Assembly: GCA_043810345.1 (NCBI GenBank)
Contig: JBDROF010000099.1
Span: forward strand, 1-45,366
Source: QYOJ01 sp043810345
Lineage (GTDB): Bacteria > Bacteroidota > Bacteroidia > Bacteroidales > FEN-979
Reading direction: 5' to 3'
Length of the DNA stretch: 45,366 nucleotides
The notes below the pieces were generated by a model. It was given only the letters and a program-made list of their open reading frames with translations. It searched no databases and was not told where the DNA came from. This document shows, piece by piece, positions 32,609 to 40,142 of this stretch. The position numbers and the translations under genes are program-made. Positions within the stretch are counted from its first letter, which is position 1. Every line of letters starts with the position of its first letter.

Positions 32609-33643
32609 ATGCGAGTTTGCCGGATAAACTCCCTGGTATTCGGGATCCTATTATTCTGCGGGATCCATATCTCTTCCGGATCTCCTCAATCAGATGGTGA
32701 ATTTTTTCCAACAACAACAGACACCTCTTATATCAAGGATTTTAAAAACCTTCTGACTTCCCGTTTCTACCTTCTTGCGCAGAATACCAGTCTGGTCGTA
32801 TTCCCCGACATGGAAGCCACCATGGTCTATCAACCCAATGAAACAGGGCGATTTGGTCTGGCTGCCTTCTACAGCTGGTTTGGACTTGGCCTTTCCGTTG
32901 GAACAAAGCTCTACCGCAAAAATCCTGACATCTATGGAAGCACCAAAGCTTATGATTTCCGGGTGAATGCCTATGGAAAATTCATGGCCGTGGAGGGATA
33001 TCTTCAATACTACCAGGGATTTTACATGAACTACCGATCGGGCAAGTTGAAGGAGACCTTTATCATTCCCGGGATGGATGTGATATCCTTCGGCATTGAG
33101 GGAACCTATATTTACAATTATTCAAAATTTTCGATCCGTGCCTCCTTTACCCAGAATGAACGTCAGAAGAGAAGCGCCGGCAGCCTGATTGTGAACCTTC
33201 CTTTCCGTTACTATTACGTCAACAGCGATACAGGTTTCATCCCCGGGAAGATCCTGGATCTCTATACCCTGAAGCAAGAGAATATCCTTTTTGGTAATTT
33301 CTATACCCTTGGACTGGGACCAGGGTACATCTATACTTTTGTGTTTCTGAAGAATTTTTATATTACGGCTGGCGGTCTGATAGAGATGAACTGGAGTTCC
33401 TATAACTACAACACCACGTTTGGATCTTACCGCCAAACGGGATTCTCATTTCCGACCTCGGTCAGGATCGCGTTAGGATATAATTCGGATACCTGGTTCA
33501 TCGGGAGCAGCTTCCTCTCTACGGTATTTTATTTTCAGCCCGGCCACCGGGTGCAGGATGATTTCCACTACCACCTGACCCAGATCCGGTTTTGGGTAGG
33601 TACCCGTTTTACCGCTTTCAAACGGTGGAACAAAAAAAAGTAG
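32609..33643 (+). CDS. DUF4421 family putative outer membrane protein
   Basis: A 344-residue protein with a signal peptide (LVFGILLFCGIHISSGS) and a body of alternating aromatic strands that suggests a beta barrel. It starts DTSYIKDFKNLLTSRFYLLA after the signal and includes FGLAAFYSWFGLGLSVGTK, DFRVNAYGKFMAVEGYLQYY, an NERQKRSAGSLIV turn and an end strand FRYYYVNSD. It fits DUF4421, a family of unknown function from Bacteroidota. It begins on the base after the AtpI-like stop codon, so it is probably co-translated. Its place in the atpZ cluster, where atpB is expected, is unusual. Confidence 0.75.
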   Translation: MRVCRINSLVFGILLFCGIHISSGSPQSDGEFFPTTTDTSYIKDFKNLLTSRFYLLAQNTSLVVFPDMEATMVYQPNETGRFGLAAFYSWFGLGLSVGTKLYRKNPDIYGSTKAYDFRVNAYGKFMAVEGYLQYYQGFYMNYRSGKLKETFIIPGMDVISFGIEGTYIYNYSKFSIRASFTQNERQKRSAGSLIVNLPFRYYYVNSDTGFIPGKILDLYTLKQENILFGNFYTLGLGPGYIYTFVFLKNFYITAGGLIEMNWSSYNYNTTFGSYRQTGFSFPTSVRIALGYNSDTWFIGSSFLSTVFYFQPGHRVQDDFHYHLTQIRFWVGTRFTAFKRWNKKK

Positions 33644-33651
33644 TAATTTTG
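33644..33651 (+). promoter_or_regulatory. Candidate -7 box for the PTPS-folE pair
   Basis: TAATTTTG matches TAnnTTTG, starts right after the DUF4421 stop and lies 17 bases before the PTPS start, a short leader. No -33 TTTG is seen at 19 bases. Confidence 0.4.
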
Positions 33652-33668
33652 TCCTCAACCCAGAAGTT

Positions 33669-34082
33669 ATGGTCTACATCACGCGTCGGGAACATTTCAA
33701 CGCCGCACACCGGTTGTTCCGATCCGATTTTTCCGAGGCAGAGAACCTCCGGGTATTCGGAAAATGCTCCAACCCTAACTGGCACGGTCACAATTACTTT
33801 CTCTATGTCACCGTGAAAGGCGATGTGAATCCGGATACCGGGTTTGTGGTGAACCTGAAAGCGTTAAGCCAGCTTATCCGGGAGAGAATCATCGAAAAAC
33901 TGGATCATAAAAACATCAACCTGGAGGTCGATTTCATGGCAGGGCGACTGGCCTCCACAGAGAACCTTGCGATAGCGATCTGGGAAGAGCTGGAATCCGA
34001 AATCCGTGAGATTGGGGGTAGGCTCCATTCGGTAAAGGTAGAAGAGACCGAAAATAATTCGGTGGAGTATCGCGGGAACTAA
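33669..34082 (+). CDS. 6-pyruvoyl-tetrahydropterin synthase family, PTPS-II-like motif
   Basis: A 137-residue protein with a T-fold that converts dihydroneopterin triphosphate. Zinc ligands are H14, H39 and H41. The catalytic Cys is C33 in GKCSNPNWHGHNY, whose C-x5-HGH spacing matches animal PTPS (GKCNNPNGHGHNY), not the C-x3-HGH of QueD. D79/H80 (LDHKN) and E126 complete the active site. Much of the protein resembles human PTPS (NLRVFGKC, TGFVVNLKALSQLI, VKVEETENN). It is 18 bases before folE, which makes its substrate. A role in biopterin-type pterins seems more likely than queuosine, but QueD function is not excluded, so no symbol is given. Confidence 0.9.
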   Translation: MVYITRREHFNAAHRLFRSDFSEAENLRVFGKCSNPNWHGHNYFLYVTVKGDVNPDTGFVVNLKALSQLIRERIIEKLDHKNINLEVDFMAGRLASTENLAIAIWEELESEIREIGGRLHSVKVEETENNSVEYRGN

Positions 34083-34100
34083 CTGGAAATAAAAACCAAG

Positions 34101-34709
34101 ATGGATAAAAAACTGAGTTACGAAAAAAATGAAGACTTCGACCCTGATCGGATTGAAAAGCTAAGTCATCATTACAAAGAGATCCTGCAGCTCATCGGGG
34201 AGAATCCAGCCCGTGAAGGACTTTTGTCGACCCCGGTGAGGGTGGCTAAATCAATGCTATTCCTGACCCAGGGATATGCCCTCGATCCCGAAGAGATCCT
34301 CTCTTCGGCCAAATTCAGGGAGGATTACCGGGAAATGGTGATCGTAAAAGATATAGAGATCTACTCCATGTGTGAACACCATATGATTCCTTTTATCGGG
34401 AAAGCCCATGTAGCCTATATTCCGGATAAATACATCACGGGACTCAGTAAAATTGCCCGGGTGGTGGAGATCTATTCACGCCGGTTGCAGGTTCAGGAGC
34501 GGCTCACAACACAGATCAAGGATGCGATCAACAAGACATTACGTCCGCTTGGTGTAGCCGTTGTCATCGAGGCACAACATTTGTGTATGTCCATGCGAGG
34601 CATTCAGAAGCAAAACTCCGTGACCACCACATCCGATTTTGTGGGAGCCTTTGAACGGGATAAAACACGGCAGGAGTTCTTGCACCTGATCAGCACGAAG
34701 TTGCACTAG
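34101..34709 (+). CDS. folE: GTP cyclohydrolase I, FolE type
   Basis: A 202-residue GTP cyclohydrolase I that turns GTP into 7,8-dihydroneopterin triphosphate, the shared precursor of folate, biopterin and queuosine routes. Zinc ligands are C91 and H94 in MCEHHMIPF and C162 in AQHLCMSMRG. GLSKIARVVEIYSRRLQVQE (about 114-133) and TTTSDFVGAFE near the end are intact. It follows the PTPS gene by 18 bases, so the two are probably one transcript. The downstream 193 bases hold no gene, only the inverted heptad repeat. Confidence 0.96.
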   Translation: MDKKLSYEKNEDFDPDRIEKLSHHYKEILQLIGENPAREGLLSTPVRVAKSMLFLTQGYALDPEEILSSAKFREDYREMVIVKDIEIYSMCEHHMIPFIGKAHVAYIPDKYITGLSKIARVVEIYSRRLQVQERLTTQIKDAINKTLRPLGVAVVIEAQHLCMSMRGIQKQNSVTTTSDFVGAFERDKTRQEFLHLISTKLH

Positions 34710-34754
34710 AAGATAGTGAAATGGCGAAGCGAAAAACATGTGTAATAGAAATAC

Positions 34755-34884
34755 CAAGTAACAATAAACAAATCACAAATAAGTTCCAATGACCAAAATC
34801 TCAATAATCAAAACTGTTTTTTTATGTTGGATAATTGAAATTTAAGTTTTATTTGATATTTGGTGCTTGATAATTGTGATTAAA
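34755..34884. repeat. Inverted pair of heptad arrays downstream of folE
   Basis: The left arm starts with four units of period 7 (caagtaa, caataaa, caaatca, caaataa at 34755-34782) and goes on with weaker units to about 34813. After a T-run (34815-34821) the right arm shows the same CAA-every-7 pattern on the minus strand (acaattatcaagcaccaaat read there). The whole can fold as a long imperfect hairpin. Similar AT-rich words are, to my recollection, widespread in environmental genomes, but no defined name or function is known to me. Confidence 0.65.
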
Positions 34885-34902
34885 ACTATAGGAGATAAAA
34901 AA

Positions 34903-35637
34903 ATGTTAGGACAGAATAATCAGGGTTTCTTTGCAACTGGAAGCCCGGCACAGACCACCACGGGTATTGTTGCCAAAACCTTCATGGCCAGTGTATTCCT
35001 CTGGATGACCCTGGCGATGATCCTCACGGCGTTCACGGCTTACTGGTTCGCTTCCGATCAGGCATTGATCGGTTCGCTCGTCAACTTCGAGACAGGGAAA
35101 ATGTCGGGTCTCGGCTGGTTTGTCATGCTGGCACCACTCGGCTTTGTCCTGTTGATGTCGTTTGGTTACCAGAAGCTCTCACCTGCCATAATGACACTTC
35201 TGTTCATTGCCTTTTCTGTGCTGATCGGGATGAGCCTTAGTTTTATCCTGATCGTTTACACAGCAGCATCGGTTTACAAAACCTTTGCCATCACTGCAGG
35301 GATGTTTGGAATCATGGCTGTGACCGGATACACTACCAAAACCGATCTGACCAAATTCGGTTCCATTATGTTTATGGGGCTGATCGGGATCATCATTGCC
35401 ATGGTGGTCAACTTTTTCCTCAAATCAAGTGCGCTGGAGTATCTCATCAGCGTAATTGGTGTCCTGGTATTCACCGGACTCACCGCCTACGATGTCCAGA
35501 AACTCAAACGGATCGGAAGTCAGCAAATGGATGCAGGAAATACCAGAAAGATGGCCATCATGGGAGCGCTGACCCTCTACCTCGACTTCATCAACCTCTT
35601 TCTGTTTCTGCTGAGGTTGCTGGGGGATAGGAGGTAA
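34903..35637 (+). CDS. Bax inhibitor-1/YccA family membrane protein
   Basis: A 244-residue protein with about seven membrane helices. The start TTGIVAKTFMASVFLWMTLA (about 16-35) and the closing LTAYDVQKLKRIG, then ALTLYLDFINLFLFLLRLLG, are family signatures. The two Asp residues of the pH-sensing pair in this family would lie in these last two helices (D of TAYDVQ and D of YLDFIN). Bacterial members are proposed pH-gated calcium-leak channels or FtsH-linked quality-control proteins. The ATG at 34903 with an AGGAG site (34890-34894) was chosen over the upstream TTG at 34867. A heptad repeat starts at its stop codon. Confidence 0.93.
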   Translation: MLGQNNQGFFATGSPAQTTTGIVAKTFMASVFLWMTLAMILTAFTAYWFASDQALIGSLVNFETGKMSGLGWFVMLAPLGFVLLMSFGYQKLSPAIMTLLFIAFSVLIGMSLSFILIVYTAASVYKTFAITAGMFGIMAVTGYTTKTDLTKFGSIMFMGLIGIIIAMVVNFFLKSSALEYLISVIGVLVFTGLTAYDVQKLKRIGSQQMDAGNTRKMAIMGALTLYLDFINLFLFLLRLLGDRR

Positions 35638-35669
35638 TTACAAATTACCAATTACGAATTACGAATTAT
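35635..35669. repeat. Heptad tandem repeat between the BI-1 gene and fabD
   Basis: Five units of seven bases: taattac, aaattac, caattac, gaattac, gaattat. The first three bases are the TAA stop of the BI-1 gene, and the array ends 6 bases before the fabD start. Core nAATTAC. It is related to the array at 11596, which has the same AATTA core. Confidence 0.9.
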
Positions 35670-35675
35670 AAATCA

Positions 35676-36557
35676 ATGAAAGGTTATGTGTTTCCAGGAC
35701 AGGGAGCCCAGTTTGCAGGGATGGGGAAAGATCTCTACGAGGGCTCTCCGGTTGCCAAAGAGATGTTTGAGCAGGCGAACGAGATTCTCGGATTCCGGAT
35801 CACAGATCTGATGTTCACCGGTACCGATGACGACCTTCGGCAAACGAACGTGACCCAGCCCGCGATCTTCCTTCATTCGGTCATCCTGGCTGCTACGCTT
35901 GGAGATGATTTCAAACCTGATATGGTCGCGGGCCACTCACTGGGTGAGTTCTCCGCACTGGTGGCCAACAAATCTCTCTCTTTTGAAGATGGTTTGAAGC
36001 TGGTGGCTACCCGAGCGTATGCCATGCAAAAGGCCTGTGAAAAAGAATCCTCCACCATGGCCGCGATCATTGGCCTCGACGATGAAAAGATTAGAGAGAT
36101 CTGCGCCTCCATTAACGAGATAGTTGTTCCGGCCAATTACAACAGTCCCGGTCAGGTGGTTATCTCAGGAAGCATCAAAGGCATTGAAATGGCCTGTGAA
36201 CAAAGTAAAGCTGCCGGTGCCAGAAGAGCTCTGCCGCTGAAAGTGGGTGGTGCTTTCCACTCACCCCTCATGGAGCCGGCCCGTATTGAGCTCTCACTAG
36301 CGATCCACAACACCTGGTTCAACCCACCGATCTGCCCCGTATACCAGAACGCCACAGGACAACGGGTGAAAGATCCGCAGGTGATCAAAGAGAACCTGAT
36401 CTCCCAGCTGACCTCCCCGGTCCTCTGGACCCAGCTGGTTCAGCAGATGATCGCCGACGGCGCCGATACCTTTATCGAGGTGGGACCCGGCAGCGTGCTG
36501 CAAGGGCTGATTGCGAAGATTGGGAAAGATGATAATGTGACCGTGATGGGAGCCTAG
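35676..36557 (+). CDS. fabD: Malonyl-CoA:ACP transacylase
   Basis: A 293-residue FabD that moves malonyl from CoA to acyl carrier protein to start fatty-acid elongation. Catalytic Ser is in GHSLGEFSAL (S at about 88), and the malonyl-binding Arg lies in the DGLKLVATRAYAM segment (R at about 113). The catalytic His is in GGAFHSPLM (about 196), and the start FPGQGAQFAGMGKDL is the family signature. The C-terminal FIEVGPGSVLQGL is intact. The short heptad repeat just before the ATG leaves little room for a ribosome-binding site. Confidence 0.96.
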   Translation: MKGYVFPGQGAQFAGMGKDLYEGSPVAKEMFEQANEILGFRITDLMFTGTDDDLRQTNVTQPAIFLHSVILAATLGDDFKPDMVAGHSLGEFSALVANKSLSFEDGLKLVATRAYAMQKACEKESSTMAAIIGLDDEKIREICASINEIVVPANYNSPGQVVISGSIKGIEMACEQSKAAGARRALPLKVGGAFHSPLMEPARIELSLAIHNTWFNPPICPVYQNATGQRVKDPQVIKENLISQLTSPVLWTQLVQQMIADGADTFIEVGPGSVLQGLIAKIGKDDNVTVMGA

Positions 36558-36560
36558 GAA

Positions 36561-36654
36561 ATTGCGCATCATTGCCATCATTGCACATCATTGCCATCAT
36601 TGCCATCATTGCACATCATTGCACATCATTGCCATAGATTGCCAACTGCCAACT
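36561..36654. repeat. Tandem repeat of period 9/10 between convergent fabD and rfbB
   Basis: Units of ATCATTGCC (9 bases) and ATCATTGCAC (10 bases) alternate about seven times from 36568 on, ending with ATAGATTGCC and then two heptamers (gccaact, 36641-36654). The array fills the 102-base gap between the fabD stop and the rfbB stop. It is not a CRISPR: there are no unique spacers. It may serve as a transcription barrier between converging genes, which is inference. Confidence 0.9.
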
Positions 36655-36659
36655 GAACA

Positions 36660-37715
36660 CTACCTCTTCCAGTACTGCTCCTCGTAATACTTCTGGTAAT
36701 CGCCTGATGTCACATTATTCAGCCACACTTCGTTGGCGAGGTACCAGTCGACGGTCTTTTCGAGCCCCTCTTCAAATTTCAGGGAGGGTTTCCAGCCCAG
36801 CTCCTTCCGGATCTTTGAATAGTCAATGGCATACCGGAGATCATGGCCTGCTCGATCCTTCACAAAGGTGATCAGCTTCTCAGAGGTGCCTGGTTCCCGT
36901 TCAAGTTTTTTATCCATGATCCTGCATAACAGCCGGATCAGTTCAATGTTTTGCCATTCGTTGTTTCCTCCGATATTGTACGTTTCCCCTGAGATGCCCC
37001 AGTGGTAGATCAGGTCGATGGCGGTGGCATGATCCTCCACATAGAGCCAGTCCCGTACGTTCTCCCCTTTACCGTAAATGGGGATCGGCTCATTATGCTT
37101 GATATTGTTGATTGACAGGGGAATCAGCTTCTCCGGGAACTGAAATGAACCATAATTATTTGAGCAGTTCGACAGAACAACGGGAAGCCCGTATGTATGA
37201 AAGTAAGCGCGCACCAGGTGATCAGAACTCGCCTTGGAAGCCGAGTAAGGGCTGCGTGGATCATACGCGGTTGTCTCATGAAAAAACCCGGTGTTACCCA
37301 ACGATCCATATACCTCATCCGTTGAGATCTGATAAAACCTGTTTTCATTCTCCGTATTCTCTTTCCATACAGTGCGTGCAGCATTTAAGAGATTGACCGT
37401 ACCGATGATGTTGGTGAAGATAAACTCCATGGGACTGCTGATAGACCGGTCGACATGTGATTCGGCAGCCAGGTGGATCACCCCGTCGATGTGATAACTT
37501 TTAAAGATCTCCAGCATCGTTACCGCCTCCACGATGTTGGCCTTCACAAACTCATAGTTGGGCATCTTTTCGATATCGCGAAGATTTGCCAGGTTCCCGG
37601 CGTAGGTTAGGTTATCGAGGTTGATGATCCGGTATTCCGGGTATTTTTTGACAAACAACCGGACCACATGCGATCCGATGAAGCCTGCACCGCCGGTGAT
37701 AAGGATGGTTTTCAT
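36660..37715 (-). CDS. rfbB: dTDP-glucose 4,6-dehydratase
   Basis: A 351-residue short-chain dehydrogenase-type enzyme. The NAD loop is TGGAGFIGSHVV, the Asp/Glu active pair lies in STDEVYG, and the YSASKASSDHLV motif holds the catalytic Tyr and Lys. The end has ELGWKPSLKFEEGL. It makes dTDP-4-keto-6-deoxyglucose, the precursor of dTDP-rhamnose and other deoxy sugars. rfbA, rfbC and rfbD are not in the window. The ATG at 37715 (MKTILITGGAGFIG) was chosen; an upstream frame up to 37757 reads repeat-derived residues. It follows the galE stop at 37720 with a heptad array across the junction. Confidence 0.95.
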   Translation of the reverse strand: MKTILITGGAGFIGSHVVRLFVKKYPEYRIINLDNLTYAGNLANLRDIEKMPNYEFVKANIVEAVTMLEIFKSYHIDGVIHLAAESHVDRSISSPMEFIFTNIIGTVNLLNAARTVWKENTENENRFYQISTDEVYGSLGNTGFFHETTAYDPRSPYSASKASSDHLVRAYFHTYGLPVVLSNCSNNYGSFQFPEKLIPLSINNIKHNEPIPIYGKGENVRDWLYVEDHATAIDLIYHWGISGETYNIGGNNEWQNIELIRLLCRIMDKKLEREPGTSEKLITFVKDRAGHDLRYAIDYSKIRKELGWKPSLKFEEGLEKTVDWYLANEVWLNNVTSGDYQKYYEEQYWKR

Positions 37716-37742
37716 ATCGCTATTCGCTGTTCGCTGTTCGCT
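37715..37742. repeat. Heptad tandem repeat across the galE-rfbB junction
   Basis: Four units of seven bases on the plus strand (tatcgct, attcgct, gttcgct, gttcgct). On the coding strand they read agcgaac, agcgaac, agcgaat, agcgata. The array covers the last codons and TAG stop of galE and runs up to the rfbB ATG. It encodes the last GalE residues (RTANSE). Confidence 0.9.
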
Positions 37743-38754
37743 TCTTTTCAAGAGCAATTTCCCAGTTCCAGGCCGAGAGTGTCATCTCATCCAGGGTTTT
37801 CTCCGCTTTCCATCCAAGCTCCTTATTCGCATAGTCCGAGTTGGACCAAACCTCTACCACATCACCAGGTCGGCGTCCCATAATCCTGTAATTCAACTTC
37901 ACGCCTGAGGATCTTTCAAAGGATTTAATCACCTCCATCACCGAGAACCCATTTCCCGTACCAAGGTTGAAGACCTCCACCTTTTCTTTGCCCCGGTTCC
38001 CGATCATCCGCTCAATGGCAATCACGTGTGCTTTGGCCAGGTCCACCACGTGAATGTAATCGCGGATGGCTGTCCCATCGGCTGTAGGATAATCGTCACC
38101 CCAAATACGGAGGTACTCCCGGATGCCAATGGCCGTTTGCGTAATGTAGGGCATCAGGCAGTTGGGGACCCCAATGGGGAGCTCGCCGATCAGTGCCGAC
38201 TCATGGGCGCCAATCGGGTTGAAGTATCTGAGCAGGATAGCCTGTAAGTCATTGACATCAGCCGTAAACTGGATGATCTCTTCCGACATCTGCTTGGTAT
38301 TCCCGTAAGGCGACCAGGCTTTTTTGATCGGGGAATCTTCCCTGACCGGCAACGTATCTGGTTGCCCGTAAACGGTGCAGGAGGAGGAGAATACAATGTT
38401 CCTGATTCCATTGTCTATCATTCCCTGAAGAATGTTGATGAGCGAAACCAGGTTATTCCGGTAGTACATCAGGGGTTTCTCCACCGACTCTCCCACCGCC
38501 TTGAAAGCGGCAAAATGGATGATGGCCTCAATATCACTGTGCATCTGAAAGAATGCGGCCGTCCGCTCCCGGTCGGTCAGATCGAACTGCTCGAATAGCG
38601 GCCGTTTGCCGGTTATCAAAGCAATGTTATCCAGTACCTCAACAGAGGAATTAGAAAGGTTATCCACGATGATCACTTCATACTCCTTTTCCTGCAACTC
38701 CACCACGGTGTGTGATCCAATATACCCCATACCCCCCGTTACTAATATCTTCAT
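37720..38754 (-). CDS. galE: UDP-glucose 4-epimerase
   Basis: A 344-residue GalE that interconverts UDP-glucose and UDP-galactose, and often the N-acetyl forms. The NAD loop is TGGMGYIGSHTVVEL, the catalytic Ser/Thr sits in FSSSCTVYGQP and Tyr/Lys in YGNTKQMSEE. The C-terminal GDVVEVWSNSDYANKELGWK is conserved. The tail after LSAWNWEIALEKK is RTANSE, which comes from the heptad repeat. It is the fifth gene of the sugar operon, followed by rfbB. No glycosyltransferase gene is present. Confidence 0.95.
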   Translation of the reverse strand: MKILVTGGMGYIGSHTVVELQEKEYEVIIVDNLSNSSVEVLDNIALITGKRPLFEQFDLTDRERTAAFFQMHSDIEAIIHFAAFKAVGESVEKPLMYYRNNLVSLINILQGMIDNGIRNIVFSSSCTVYGQPDTLPVREDSPIKKAWSPYGNTKQMSEEIIQFTADVNDLQAILLRYFNPIGAHESALIGELPIGVPNCLMPYITQTAIGIREYLRIWGDDYPTADGTAIRDYIHVVDLAKAHVIAIERMIGNRGKEKVEVFNLGTGNGFSVMEVIKSFERSSGVKLNYRIMGRRPGDVVEVWSNSDYANKELGWKAEKTLDEMTLSAWNWEIALEKKRTANSE

Positions 38755-38803
38755 TTCCTAAAATATTGAAAAAGTGCCTTTAATTTAAATTCGTAATTTC
38801 ACT

Positions 38804-40105
38804 TTACAGGCTCCAATATACTAAATCTTTCATCCGATTCCTATAAATTCCCTTCACATCTACCAAAATCCCATGCTCAGTCGTGATGCTTTTAAAGTAT
38901 TCCTCGGTCAGTTCGTGGTAGGGTTTGTGACTGACTGCGACGATGACCGCATCGTAATCATCCCGCAGATTCTCCGCCAGTCCATAGCCATACTCCTCCT
39001 GCAGCTCCTTGTTGTTGGCATAGGGATCCATCACATCCACATCAACGCCATACTGTTTTAGTTCGGAAATAAGGTCCGCTACCCGGCTGTTTCTCACATC
39101 ACTGACATTCTCTTTAAAGGTGGTTCCCATCACCAGAACCTTCGCTTGCAGTACATTCTTGCCAGCGACGATCAGTTGTTTGACCGTTTGTTTGGCAACG
39201 TAAAAGCCCATTGAATCGTTGATGTACCTTCCGGCATTGATCACCCGGGCATGGTAACGGTACTCTTCAGCCTTATAGGTGAGGTAATAGGGATCGACCC
39301 CGATGCAATGGCCGCCGACAAGCCCGGGGTAAAATTTCAGAAAATTCCATTTGGTTCCGGCTGCTTCAAGTACATCATAGATATTCACCCCCATCCTGTT
39401 GAAGATCACCGACAGCTCATTCATGAAAGCGATGTTGATATCCCGCTGGGCATTTTCAATGATCTTGGCCGCTTCCGCCACCTTCAGGCTAGGTGCCCGG
39501 TGAACACCTGCCACTACCACCAGTTCATATATCCTGGCCACGATATCCAGCGCCTCTTCATCGCACCCTGATACAATCTTCACGACGGTGGTCAGGGTAT
39601 TCACCTTGTCTCCCGGATTAATCCGTTCAGGGGAGTAACCCACCTTGAAATCCTTCCCCATCTTCAACCCGGAAAACTTTTCCAGGATAGGCACACAATC
39701 CTCTTCGGTAGCGCCGGGGTAAACCGTCGATTCATACACCACATAGTCACCTGGCTTCAGTACTTTCCCCACCGTCTCGCTGGCTTTGATCAGCGGTGTC
39801 AGATCCGGAAAGTTATGGCTGTTGATCGGCGTAGGCACAGCCACCACATGGAAAGAACACTCCCGCAGATCCTCCGGGTTGGAGGTAAAGGTGATATCAC
39901 ATCCATCGAAGGCCTCCGGCGGGAGCTCTTCACTGGGATCTTTCCCCTGGCGCATACGCTCCACGCGATCCTCTTTAATATCAAATCCGACCACCCGGAT
40001 TTTCCGGGCGAATTCCAGGGCGACCGGCAATCCGACATAGCCAAGTCCGATCACAGAAAGTTTTGTCTCTTTCTTCAGCAATTTATCATAGAGATCCATA
40101 TCCAT
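38804..40105 (-). CDS. Nucleotide-sugar 6-dehydrogenase (UDP-GlcNAc/GalNAc type)
   Basis: A 433-residue NAD-dependent UDP-sugar 6-dehydrogenase of the WbpA/WbpO/TviB type. The NAD loop is VIGLGYVGLPVALEF near the start. VPTPINSHNFPDL and YESTVYPGATEED follow, and the catalytic Cys is in GGHCIGVDPYYL. FSGLKMGKDFKVGYSPERIN and VVKIVSG point to the N-acetylhexosamine group. It would make UDP-GlcNAcA, the first intermediate of the pathway served by the three preceding genes. The start was set at 40105 (MDMDLYDKLL); two residues later at 40099 is equally possible. Starts as far up as 40336 would overlap the oxidoreductase gene by about 190 bases. Confidence 0.9.
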   Translation of the reverse strand: MDMDLYDKLLKKETKLSVIGLGYVGLPVALEFARKIRVVGFDIKEDRVERMRQGKDPSEELPPEAFDGCDITFTSNPEDLRECSFHVVAVPTPINSHNFPDLTPLIKASETVGKVLKPGDYVVYESTVYPGATEEDCVPILEKFSGLKMGKDFKVGYSPERINPGDKVNTLTTVVKIVSGCDEEALDIVARIYELVVVAGVHRAPSLKVAEAAKIIENAQRDINIAFMNELSVIFNRMGVNIYDVLEAAGTKWNFLKFYPGLVGGHCIGVDPYYLTYKAEEYRYHARVINAGRYINDSMGFYVAKQTVKQLIVAGKNVLQAKVLVMGTTFKENVSDVRNSRVADLISELKQYGVDVDVMDPYANNKELQEEYGYGLAENLRDDYDAVIVAVSHKPYHELTEEYFKSITTEHGILVDVKGIYRNRMKDLVYWSL

Positions 40106-40142
40106 TCCAGGTTTATTGAATGTTTCGTTGAGGTGGATTTTA

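Noticed and set aside
36561..36654. CRISPR-like array
   Set aside because: Units are contiguous with no unique spacers, and unit length is only 9 or 10 bases.
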